Assembly: GCA_046723645.1 (NCBI GenBank)
Contig: JBKOUY010000147.1
Span: forward strand, 1-21,130
DNA length: 21,130 nucleotides
Origin: DASQUK01 sp046723645
GTDB lineage: Bacteria > Actinomycetota > Acidimicrobiia > Acidimicrobiales > VFJN01
Reading direction: 5' to 3'
Positions 1-5,957 of this stretch are shown one piece after another. The notes under the pieces were generated by a model that had not been told where the DNA came from, searched no databases, and saw only the letters and a list, made by a program, of their open reading frames with translations. The stretch's first letter is position 1. Every line of letters starts with the position of its first letter. Position numbers and translations under genes: made by a program.

Positions 1-192
1 GTTGGACGTGGTCGCCCTGGCAGCGCTCGACGGGCATGTCGCAGCCCTCGTGAGTGCAGCCGTGATCGAGGACGTCGAGGGCCCGGCGCACGGCTCCAGG
101 TGAATCGGCGGGCTCGTCCGGGTCGATGACCCGCGACGGTCCGTCGAACACCACCCGCTCGATGAGCGCTGACCAGGACGTTCCGTTACAAG
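1..192 (-). pseudogene. DUF222/13E12-type HNH endonuclease remnant, 5'-truncated and running off the window
   Basis: One minus-strand frame reads into an HNH-type zinc/nuclease signature: an AVRRALDVLDHGC stretch, then THEGCDMPVERC and QGDHV. This matches the C-terminal HNH domain of the actinobacterial DUF222/13E12 repeat family. The segment before it (RVVFDGPSRVIDP) also resembles the linker these proteins carry ahead of the HNH domain. The N-terminal DUF222 domain, usually over 200 residues, should lie to the right, but that DNA encodes the C-terminus of the DoxX-like gene, whose stop is at 193-195. No convincing start codon precedes the matched region; the first in-frame GTG codons are inside it, near 155. 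I therefore read it as a truncated copy. The 3' part lies outside the window, so its full extent is unknown. Confidence 0.6.
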
Positions 193-621
193 TCAGCGTC
201 TCTTCGCGACCCGCAGCGCCCAGACGACGAGCGGGAGCTGGAGCGGTAGCCGGCACAGGGCAATGGCTCGGAAGCGGGCCACGGGCATGCCCTGAACGGC
301 CTGACGCTCGGTGCCGGCGTCGAGCGCCATCTGGACGTTGGCGGGGAACACGGCGACGAGAAGCGCAGCGGTCAGCGCTCCACCGATCCTGCCGGTGCGC
401 CGGCTCGACAGCAGCGCGCCGCAGGCGATCTCGGCCGCCCCGCTCAGCATCACCACGCGCCGGGGATCGCCCGCCCACCGTGGCACGATGCGCTCGTAGG
501 CCGCCGGTGCGACGAAGTGGGTGACGCCGGAGCCCGCCATCAACCCGGCCAGCGCCAAGCGCGAGCTTCTCGCGCCACGCGACTTCGACGACTGACGCTC
601 GACCCTCGGCCGGTCCGGCAT
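193..621 (-). CDS. DoxX-like small integral membrane protein
   Basis: The product is a 142-aa protein with about four hydrophobic segments, at roughly residues 22-39, 56-71, 79-102 and 117-139. This is the size and layout of the DoxX/DoxD-like membrane family. The GSGVTHFVAP stretch in the first helix and the FPANVQMALD stretch in the third fit that family, whose biochemical role is mostly unknown. The ATG at 621 is chosen because it lies 11 nt after the stop of the TetR gene; a second in-frame Met in the first helix would truncate the membrane domain. It is probably the last gene of a SnoaL-TetR-DoxX operon. The family call is from the hydropathy pattern and short motifs, so it is moderate. 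Confidence 0.7.
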   Translation of the reverse strand: MPDRPRVERQSSKSRGARSSRLALAGLMAGSGVTHFVAPAAYERIVPRWAGDPRRVVMLSGAAEIACGALLSSRRTGRIGGALTAALLVAVFPANVQMALDAGTERQAVQGMPVARFRAIALCRLPLQLPLVVWALRVAKRR

Positions 622-632
622 CGGCGCGCAGG

Positions 633-1244
633 TTATGCGCCGGATCCCAGGACCGCCCGGACCAGCCGCGCGACCACGGCTCGGGCGCGTGCAGGATCGT
701 CGTCCCACTCCCTGCGGAGCGTCTCCCACGTCGCCCACGACGAGACGGTCGCCAGCGCCTCGGCGGCCTCGGCCCGGACGGCGTCGGGGAAGCGGGCCAG
801 CTCCGGCGCGAACACCTGCTCCACCTCGGCGCGGAGGGACGCAGAGCCCGCACGCATCGCCTTTCGGATCTCGGGGGCGAACGGCCCGTGGACGCCGGCA
901 GCGACCCGGAAGGGAGTCATCGCCTCGAGCAGGTTGGCCCGCTGCTCGACGAAGCGGGCGATGCGGTCGTCGAGCGGCAGCGCCGCATCGATGGGGACGA
1001 CCAGTGCGGCCATGCGCGCGGCGATGTTCTCGGTGACGGCGATGTGCAAAGACGGAAGGTCGTCGAAGTGCTGGAACACGGAGCGCACGGAGACGCCGGC
1101 CCGCTCGGCGATCCGCGGCGCGGTCGGCCGCAGGTCGCCCTCCTCGACGAGCGCGATGCAGGCGTCGACGATGGCCTCGCGCGTGCGCAGGGCCCGGGCG
1201 GCACGCCCGTCGGCGGGCACGGTGGGTAGCGCGGCTTCTTGCAC
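633..1244 (-). CDS. TetR/AcrR family transcriptional regulator
   Basis: This 203-aa protein has the usual TetR length. The N-terminal helix-turn-helix lies at about residues 21-70, with TREAIVDACIALVEEG as helix 1 and APRIAERAGVSVRSVFQHF as the recognition unit ending in the family's typical FxHF. The C-terminal two thirds are helical and should bind a small ligand and mediate dimerisation; they give no clue to the ligand. The start is a GTG at 1244, 12 nt after the stop of the SnoaL-like gene and with only a weak purine-rich stretch (GGGCG) before it. The gene lies between the SnoaL-like and DoxX-like genes in one leftward operon. It may control this operon and the divergent hydrolase from the 1653-1724 spacer, which is inference. 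Confidence 0.88.
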   Translation of the reverse strand: MQEAALPTVPADGRAARALRTREAIVDACIALVEEGDLRPTAPRIAERAGVSVRSVFQHFDDLPSLHIAVTENIAARMAALVVPIDAALPLDDRIARFVEQRANLLEAMTPFRVAAGVHGPFAPEIRKAMRAGSASLRAEVEQVFAPELARFPDAVRAEAAEALATVSSWATWETLRREWDDDPARARAVVARLVRAVLGSGA

Positions 1245-1256
1245 TCGCCCTGCAGG

Positions 1257-1652
1257 TTATCCGGGCGCGCGGGGGGCGACGGGTGAGCCGTGGTGCAGCA
1301 CCATGAGCCAGCGGCCGTCCACGCGGCGGAACATGTTCACGGCCGCCACGGTTCCGTCCACCCGCTCCCCGATCAGGTTCTCGTCGACGGTCACCCAGGC
1401 GAGCTCGCCGGCCAGGTGCACGCGCTCGTCGGTGAGGATGAACTGCAGGTGCTGGGGCCCGCCGAACAGGGCGAACCACGACCCCGCCACGGCACCCCAC
1501 CCGTGCAGGGTCTTCCACCCCGGGTGGGTGCACACCACCTCGTCGTCGTGCACCCAGACGTCGGACATGGCGTCGAGGTCCCGGGCCTCGAACGCCTCGT
1601 AGAAGGCCCGGTTGGCGGCCAAGACCGCCTCGACGTCGACCAACTCAGGCAT
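1257..1652 (-). CDS. SnoaL-like / NTF2-fold protein
   Basis: This 131-aa protein has the compact NTF2-like cone-fold pattern. An N-terminal helix (VLAANRAFYEAFEARDLDAM) is followed by a DVWVHDDEVVCTHPGW strand region, a W-F-x-L-F-x-G segment and paired strands ending in GRWLMVLHHGSPV. The pattern fits SnoaL/DUF4440-type proteins, which include polyketide cyclases, ketosteroid isomerase-like enzymes and many of unknown function. No catalytic residues can be assigned. The ATG at 1652 is preceded by TAGGGT 7 nt upstream and no Shine-Dalgarno, so the transcript is probably leaderless. It is the first gene of a leftward operon with TetR and DoxX, divergent from the hydrolase at 1725. Confidence 0.78.
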   Translation of the reverse strand: MPELVDVEAVLAANRAFYEAFEARDLDAMSDVWVHDDEVVCTHPGWKTLHGWGAVAGSWFALFGGPQHLQFILTDERVHLAGELAWVTVDENLIGERVDGTVAAVNMFRRVDGRWLMVLHHGSPVAPRAPG

Positions 1653-1659
1653 CACGCCG

Positions 1660-1665
1660 ACCCTA
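1660..1665 (-). promoter_or_regulatory. -10-like hexamer TAGGGT, leaderless promoter for the SnoaL-TetR-DoxX operon
   Basis: TAGGGT on the minus strand ends 7 nt before the ATG at 1652, which would put transcription start at or next to the start codon. No convincing -35 is visible. The same TAnnnT-to-start spacing recurs at six other genes in the window. Confidence 0.45.
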
Positions 1666-1724
1666 CCGCCGCCGACCCGGGCGCCGGTTGGGCCGCCGGC
1701 CGGGGCCACTGCCAGCATGGCGGC

Positions 1725-2573
1725 GTGCCCCCGATCCAGCAGGTGCCCTCGACCGACGGCGTCACGCTCGCGCTGATCGACCTCGGTGGCGAGGGACCAC
1801 CGCTGCTGTTCTGCCACCCCACGGGGTTCCACGGGATGGTCTGGGCACCGCTGGCCGAGCGCCTGGCGGGGGTGGCCCACTGCTGGGCCGTCGACTTCCG
1901 TGGCCACGGCGACAGCTCGGTGCCGGCGTCCATGGACTTCGCCTGGGAGCGCATGGTGGACGACGTCCTCGCCGTCGTCGACCACCTGGGGACTGCCGCC
2001 GTGAAGGCGGTCGGCCACTCGATGGGTGGCGCGGCCCTCCTGATGGCCGAGATGCGCCGACCCGGCACGTTGGCGGGGCTCTGGCTGTACGAGCCCATCG
2101 TCATGCCCAGGTTGGACGGCGTGCCGCCCTCCAATCCGATTGCCGCCGCCGCCAGGCGGCGCCGTCGCTCGTTCCCCGACAGCGACGCCGCCTACGCCAA
2201 CTTCGCCGCCAAACCGCCGCTCAACGCGCTCGACCCGGCGGCGCTGCGCTCCTATGTGGACCATGGGCTGCGCCCGAGCCATGCCGCCGACGGCGACCAC
2301 GCCGTCGAGCTCAAGTGCGCGCCCGAGGTGGAGGCCCTCGTCTTTGAGAACGGCGTCGCCGCCGACGCCTTCCACCGTCTGGGCGAGGTGCGGATCCCGG
2401 TCACCGTCGCGGCCAGCGAGGACGGCGGTGCGCCCGCACGGGTGGCGCCACTGATCGTCGACGCCCTCCCCCAGGGACGCCTCGAGCTGTTCCCCGAGCT
2501 GACGCACTTCGGGCCGATGGAGGATCCGGCCGGCATCGCCGCCGCCATCCGCGCGGCCCTCGACCTCGGCTGA
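1725..2573 (+). CDS. Alpha/beta hydrolase
   Basis: This 282-aa protein shows the standard alpha/beta-hydrolase elements. HPTGFHG at 31-37 is the oxyanion-hole region, AVDFRGHGDSS follows strand 4, and GHSMGG at 97-102 is the nucleophile elbow with Ser99. His261 in ELTHFGPME is the likely catalytic histidine; the acid is probably an Asp or Glu in the region after VTVAASEDGG. The substrate cannot be inferred. The GTG at 1725 is the best start because coding-like sequence and the first strand begin there and the frame upstream reads through the divergent promoter. It is divergent from the SnoaL-TetR-DoxX operon, so a shared control region is plausible. A CAGCAT element 6 nt before the GTG may be a weak -10. 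Confidence 0.85.
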   Translation: MPPIQQVPSTDGVTLALIDLGGEGPPLLFCHPTGFHGMVWAPLAERLAGVAHCWAVDFRGHGDSSVPASMDFAWERMVDDVLAVVDHLGTAAVKAVGHSMGGAALLMAEMRRPGTLAGLWLYEPIVMPRLDGVPPSNPIAAAARRRRRSFPDSDAAYANFAAKPPLNALDPAALRSYVDHGLRPSHAADGDHAVELKCAPEVEALVFENGVAADAFHRLGEVRIPVTVAASEDGGAPARVAPLIVDALPQGRLELFPELTHFGPMEDPAGIAAAIRAALDLG

Positions 2574-2618
2574 GCCGAGCCGCCGGCGGGGTCCGCCGCT
2601 GGTGTCATACCCCGCGCC

Positions 2619-2624
2619 TACTGT
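2619..2624 (+). promoter_or_regulatory. -10-like hexamer TACTGT before the RecB-like gene
   Basis: TACTGT ends 7 nt before the ATG at 2632 and no ribosome binding site is present in the 58-nt spacer after the hydrolase stop. This suggests a separate leaderless promoter rather than simple co-transcription with the hydrolase. Confidence 0.45.
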
Positions 2625-2631
2625 CAGCGGC

Positions 2632-3474
2632 ATGGCGTTTCCGGTGCCGCGATCGCTGAGCCCGTCCAAGGTGTCCTCGTTCACCGATTGCGCTCTCGCG
2701 TTCCGGTTCTCTGTGATCGACCGGCTGCCCGAACCGCCGTCGCCGGCGGCCACGAGGGGCACCATGGTCCATGCCGCCCTCGAGCGACTCCACCTCCTGC
2801 CACCCGCCGACCGCACGGTCGACGCCGCGCTGGCCTGCCTCGCGGACGCCGCCGTCGAGCTGCGCGACGACCCCGAATACGCCGGTCTCGAGCTGAGCGC
2901 CGACGACGAGGTGGAGTTCCACAGCGAGGCTGCGCAACTCGTGCGCAACTATTTCCGGCTCGAGGACCCTCGCACGGTGCGGGCGATCGGCCTCGAGCTG
3001 ATGCTCACCGTCGATGTCGACGGCCTGCCCCTGCGCGGGATCATCGACCGCCTCGAGCTCGACGGCGACGGCGGCCTCGTGGTCACCGACTACAAGACCG
3101 GTTCCGCGCCGTCGACACAGCACGAGCGCAAGCGCCTCTCCGGCCTGCACATCTACTCGCTCCTCTGCGAGGAGCTGCTCGGCGTGCGGCCCGCCAGGGT
3201 CCAGCTGCTCTTCCTGCGCGACCCGTTGGCGATCATCACCGAGCCGACCGATCGCTCGACACGCGGCACCCGGCGCACGCTCGGCGCCGTGTGGCAGGCG
3301 GTCGAGCGAGCGTGCCACCGCGAGGACTTCCGCCCCCAGCCTTCCCGGCTGTGCGAGTGGTGCGCGTTCCGGGCCTACTGCCCAGCCTTCGGTGGCGACC
3401 CCGACGCCGCGCGGGTGCTGGCCGAGCGCGCGGAGGCCGAGCCGTCGCCGCAACTGGAACTCGAGCTCGCCTGA
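2632..3474 (+). CDS. RecB-like PD-(D/E)XK nuclease with predicted 4Fe-4S site
   Basis: This 280-aa stand-alone nuclease belongs to the RecB/AddB/Cas4 superfamily (PDDEXK_1). It starts LSPSKVSSFTDC, a typical opening of this family. The catalytic core is visible as His47 in GTMVHAAL, Asp139 in GIIDRLE and the Asp153-Tyr-Lys155 motif in VVTDYKTG. Four cysteines have the AddB/Cas4 Fe-S spacing: Cys20, then Cys241-x2-Cys244-x5-Cys250 (CEWCAFRAYC). The protein lacks any helicase domain, so it is a small single-domain exonuclease or end-processing enzyme; actinobacteria commonly encode such proteins, with poorly known roles. ATG 2632 is preferred over the in-frame GTG at 2602 because the promoter hexamer lies between them. 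PAP2 follows 17 nt downstream. Confidence 0.85.
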   Translation: MAFPVPRSLSPSKVSSFTDCALAFRFSVIDRLPEPPSPAATRGTMVHAALERLHLLPPADRTVDAALACLADAAVELRDDPEYAGLELSADDEVEFHSEAAQLVRNYFRLEDPRTVRAIGLELMLTVDVDGLPLRGIIDRLELDGDGGLVVTDYKTGSAPSTQHERKRLSGLHIYSLLCEELLGVRPARVQLLFLRDPLAIITEPTDRSTRGTRRTLGAVWQAVERACHREDFRPQPSRLCEWCAFRAYCPAFGGDPDAARVLAERAEAEPSPQLELELA

Positions 3475-3491
3475 GCGCGGCAACCGTCCCG

Positions 3492-4046
3492 ATGGCGGGC
3501 CTCCTCGACGACGTCAGCCGGGCGATCGGACGCTTCGACGGCGCCATCGACGACCGCGTCGACCGCCTCCGGGGACACCCGCACGTCGACCGGCTGATGT
3601 ACGCCGCCTCCGAGCTCGGCGATTTCAGTTTGATCTGGCACCTCGTCAGCACGGGTCGTGCCCTCGCCCCCGATCGCCGCCTCATCCACGCCGTCAGGGT
3701 CGCCGCCATCCTGGGCGGCGAATCGGCGTTGGTGAACGGTCCGGTGAAGAGCCTGTTCCGGCGCCACCGGCCGGCCTGGGAGCAGGCGAGGCCGCTGCGG
3801 CTGCGCCGCCCGCGCACGTCGAGCTTTCCCTCGGGCCACGCGTCCGCGGCCATGACCGCCGCCGGCGTGCTGAGTCAGGGCGATCCGCTCTGGCCGCTCT
3901 ACTACGCGATCGGTGCGGTCGTGGCGAGCAGCAGGGTGTACGTGAAGATCCATCACCCCTCCGACGTGATCGCGGGCGCCGTCCTCGGCGTGGCGCTCGC
4001 CCGCGTCGCCCGTCGCGTGTGGCCATTTCCTTCGGTGCCGGAATGA
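3492..4046 (+). CDS. PAP2-superfamily phosphatase
   Basis: This 184-aa membrane protein carries all three PAP2 phosphatase signatures in order: KSLFRRHRP (K-x6-RP), SFPSGHASA (PSGH) and SRVYVKIHHPSD (SR-x5-H-x3-D). Such enzymes remove phosphate from lipid substrates such as undecaprenyl diphosphate or phosphatidic acid; the exact substrate is not readable here. Hydrophobic segments around VAAILGGESALV, MTAAGVLS, LYYAIGAVVASS and VIAGAVLGVALA form the membrane core, with an unusually charged N-terminus of about 35 residues (DDVSRAIGRFDG and following). The ATG at 3492 is the first in-frame start after the nuclease stop 17 nt upstream, so the two genes are likely co-transcribed. Confidence 0.9.
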   Translation: MAGLLDDVSRAIGRFDGAIDDRVDRLRGHPHVDRLMYAASELGDFSLIWHLVSTGRALAPDRRLIHAVRVAAILGGESALVNGPVKSLFRRHRPAWEQARPLRLRRPRTSSFPSGHASAAMTAAGVLSQGDPLWPLYYAIGAVVASSRVYVKIHHPSDVIAGAVLGVALARVARRVWPFPSVPE

Positions 4047-4050
4047 GTCG

Positions 4051-4064
4051 ACGGGCCGGCCCGT
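4051..4064. promoter_or_regulatory. 14-bp perfect palindrome between PAP2 and DsbA-like genes
   Basis: ACGGGCCGGCCCGT is a perfect palindrome within the 30-nt gap between the two genes. It could be an operator or a hairpin, but about one 14-bp palindrome is expected by chance in a window of this size, and more in GC-rich DNA. Confidence 0.2.
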
Positions 4065-4076
4065 TGACCCAAACCG

Positions 4077-4676
4077 ATGACTGACTTCGCCGTGACCTGG
4101 GACTACCGCTGCCCGTTCGCGCGCAACGCGCACGAGCACATCATCGAGGCGCTCCGCGCCGGGGCCCCGTGGACCGTTCGCTTCGTGCCCTTCTCGCTGG
4201 CGCAGGTCCACGTTGCCGAGGGCGAGCCCGACATCTGGATCCGGCCGCAGGACGACTCCGGCCTCCTGGCCATGCAGGCGGCCGTGGTGGTGAGGGACCA
4301 GATCCCCGACCGGTTCCTCGATGCCCACGAGGCGCTGTTCGGACTGCGGCACGACGAGGGCAAGCACCTGGAGGACCCCGCCGAGGTCCGCCGCGTCCTG
4401 ACCGCCTCGGGTGTCGACGCCGAGAAGGTGTTCGCCGAGATCGAGGGCGGGGAGCCGCTCGAGCGAGTCAGGGCGGAGCACACGGCCGCCGCCGAGGATC
4501 ACGAGGTCTGGGGGGTCCCGACCTTCATCGCGGGTGAGGGGGCGGTCTTCGTGCGGCTCATGGAGCGCCCCCGCGGCGACGCCGAGCTGGCGACCCGCAC
4601 GATCGAGCGCGTGGTGGCGCTCCTGACCGATTTCCCCGAGCTCAACGAGTTCAAGCACACTTCGCTGAAGCGCTGA
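4077..4676 (+). CDS. DsbA-family thioredoxin-fold protein with a single active-site cysteine
   Basis: This 199-aa protein has the thioredoxin-like DsbA/FrnE layout. It has strand 1 (FAVTWDYRCPFAR) with Cys12, an inserted helical domain across residues 60-140, and the cis-proline loop VWGVPTFIAG with Pro148. There is only one cysteine at the active site (RCPFAR), so it cannot work as a classical CxxC disulfide oxidase. A glutathione- or mycothiol-S-transferase/isomerase-like role, as in 2-hydroxychromene-2-carboxylate isomerase relatives, is more likely; mycothiol is the usual low-molecular-weight thiol of actinobacteria. No signal peptide is seen, so it is cytosolic. The gene starts 31 nt after the PAP2 stop and may belong to the same transcript. 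Confidence 0.75.
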   Translation: MTDFAVTWDYRCPFARNAHEHIIEALRAGAPWTVRFVPFSLAQVHVAEGEPDIWIRPQDDSGLLAMQAAVVVRDQIPDRFLDAHEALFGLRHDEGKHLEDPAEVRRVLTASGVDAEKVFAEIEGGEPLERVRAEHTAAAEDHEVWGVPTFIAGEGAVFVRLMERPRGDAELATRTIERVVALLTDFPELNEFKHTSLKR

Positions 4677-4690
4677 ACATTCGCTGAGCT

Positions 4691-4709
4691 GCCGCCTTCA
4701 CGCGGCGGC
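4691..4709. terminator. GC hairpin between convergent genes
   Basis: GCCGCC at 4691-4696 pairs with GGCGGC at 4704-4709 across a 7-nt loop in the short spacer between two converging genes. There is no T-run, so it would be a weak intrinsic terminator or only a transcript-end hairpin. Confidence 0.3.
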
Positions 4710-4717
4710 GGGGACCC

Positions 4718-4918
4718 TCAGCCCGGCACGGGGACGTCGAAGTCGTCCCGGTCGTCGCTGCCCGAACCCGGGTTGGCGAGCAGCGTCCGCACGTCGAGCA
4801 GCAGGTCGGCCACCTCGTTCGAGGACACCAGCTCACGGTGGAGCAGATCGCCCAGGCCCTTGTCGATGACGGCCAGGGCCTCGCTGATCGTCTCGTCGAG
4901 CGTGTGGGTCTCGGTCAT
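4718..4918 (-). CDS. Small conserved-looking hypothetical protein (66 aa)
   Basis: I do not recognise a named family. The 66-residue product is acidic and mostly helical: THTLDETISEALAVIDKGLG, then LLHRELVSSNEVADLLLDVRTLL, then a flexible tail rich in Gly, Ser and Asp that ends VPVPG. It has no cysteine, membrane segment or signal peptide. Support for it being real comes from the helix-compatible periodicity of its leucines and from a TATTGT promoter hexamer 8 nt before the ATG at 4918. An in-frame TTG 12 nt further upstream would lie across that hexamer, so ATG is preferred. It converges with the DsbA-like gene and is separated from YceH upstream by about 100 nt. Confidence 0.6.
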   Translation of the reverse strand: MTETHTLDETISEALAVIDKGLGDLLHRELVSSNEVADLLLDVRTLLANPGSGSDDRDDFDVPVPG

Positions 4919-4926
4919 CGACGCCC

Positions 4927-4932
4927 ACAATA
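4927..4932 (-). promoter_or_regulatory. -10-like hexamer TATTGT for the 66-aa gene
   Basis: TATTGT on the minus strand ends 8 nt before the ATG at 4918, without a Shine-Dalgarno sequence. This is the best match to TATAAT among the window's start-proximal hexamers. Confidence 0.5.
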
Positions 4933-5020
4933 CCGGTCGCTCGACAGTCGGCGACGACAGCGAGAGGCGAATCCGTCACACCGCCCCGGCGTGTCCTGGC
5001 CCACTGGAGCCGACGATTGG

Positions 5021-5896
5021 CTAGCGCAGCGCCGCCAGCTCGGCCTCGATGCGCGTCAGGCGGCGCTCGATGTCGCTGATGCGTTCGGCCAGGTCGGCCG
5101 CGTCCTCGGCCACCGTGAGCTGGGGAAGTGTGGCAAGGTGATTGCCGCCCATGTCCGGTGGCGGGGGCGGCGGCGGCAGGTCGGGGTCCTGCCGCCAATC
5201 ACTGGAGCGATAGCTGGACCGGGTGTCGGGCGGGAACGGCTCAGCCGCGACCCGGGCGGCGGACAGGGCGCGGCTCTCGAGGGCGTCCGCCAGCCGCTGC
5301 TCCAGCTCGGTGATCCTGGCCGCCAGGTCCCCGTACGAGGGCGGTGCACCCTCCGCCGCGACGCCGGCCGCCGATCCGTCGGTACGCCGCCGGGGGTCTG
5401 GCCCGGTGAGAACCTCGACCCACCGGGTCTCGCCGGTCCCGCCATCATCCTCCATTCGGGCCGCGAACGGCGTCGGGGTGCGGGCGGCGAGCATGTCGAG
5501 GACGGCGTCGACGTCGGTCGGGTCGGCGAACGGCGCCAGGCGCCTGGCGCGTTCGCGCACCTCGGGCACCGTCTGGGCGCCGTGAAGCAACAGGGTCGCC
5601 AGCACCGCCAGGTCTCCCCGCCCCAGGCGCCAGCGCTCGTCGGCACGATGGCGGTAGCGGGTGGTCCGCTCGCCCGGGGCCCGCGCCAGGACGAACCGTG
5701 CCAGGCCCTTGGACTTGAGCGCCAGCAGCGTGTCCTCCACCGTGCGGTCGTCGTAGGCGACCACCGGACTCCGCCCGCTGGTCTGGTTGCAGGCGAGGCG
5801 CAAGTCGTTGAGGCTGACCGGATACGCCTCGGGGGCAACCGCCTCCCGCTCGATGAGGCATCCGAGCACGCGCCCTTCGGCCTCCGACAGATCCAT
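5021..5896 (-). CDS. yceH: YceH/DUF480 (UPF0502) winged-helix protein with coiled-coil extension
   Basis: The first 165 residues match the YceH/DUF480 family of two tandem winged helices. The opening LSEAEGRVLGCLIERE, then YPVSLNDLRLACNQTSGRSPVV and TVEDTLLALKSKGLA, are hallmark segments. The second unit begins near residue 93 (GDLAVLATLLLHGAQT). Escherichia coli YceH is about 215 aa; this protein is 291 aa because of an added tail. The tail has a coiled coil at about 188-216, a spacer with seven consecutive prolines at 241-247 and a second coiled coil at 264-291. The cellular role of the family is not established. The ATG at 5896 follows a TACCAT hexamer 9 nt upstream. The gene is divergent from the LLM gene at 5958, with only 61 nt between the starts. 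Confidence 0.88.
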   Translation of the reverse strand: MDLSEAEGRVLGCLIEREAVAPEAYPVSLNDLRLACNQTSGRSPVVAYDDRTVEDTLLALKSKGLARFVLARAPGERTTRYRHRADERWRLGRGDLAVLATLLLHGAQTVPEVRERARRLAPFADPTDVDAVLDMLAARTPTPFAARMEDDGGTGETRWVEVLTGPDPRRRTDGSAAGVAAEGAPPSYGDLAARITELEQRLADALESRALSAARVAAEPFPPDTRSSYRSSDWRQDPDLPPPPPPPDMGGNHLATLPQLTVAEDAADLAERISDIERRLTRIEAELAALR

Positions 5897-5905
5897 ACGA
5901 GGTCG

Positions 5906-5911
5906 ATGGTA
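5906..5911 (-). promoter_or_regulatory. -10-like hexamer TACCAT for yceH
   Basis: TACCAT on the minus strand lies 9 nt before the yceH ATG. Together with the TAGGTT element at 5943-5948 on the other strand it makes a compact divergent promoter in a 61-nt gap. Confidence 0.45.
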
Positions 5912-5942
5912 TGTGCACGCAACGCCGGCGCGCGGCGGCTAC

Positions 5943-5948
5943 TAGGTT
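5943..5948 (+). promoter_or_regulatory. -10-like hexamer TAGGTT for the LLM-SDR genes
   Basis: TAGGTT (overlapping TACTAG at 5940-5945) ends 9 nt before the ATG at 5958, and no Shine-Dalgarno sequence is present. This suggests leaderless transcription of the LLM-SDR pair. Confidence 0.45.
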
Positions 5949-5957
5949 GGGCCGGCC

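Noticed and set aside
167..198. Inverted repeat CGCTGAC/GTCAGCG as a terminator of the SnoaL-TetR-DoxX operon
   Set aside because: The 18-nt loop and missing T-run make it a poor terminator, and the DoxX stop codon lies within one arm. It is mentioned only as a possible breakpoint mark.
2602..2631. In-frame GTG at 2602 as the start of the RecB-like nuclease
   Set aside because: It would place the TACTGT hexamer inside the coding region, and the added ten residues do not match the family's usual LSPSxVSSF opening.
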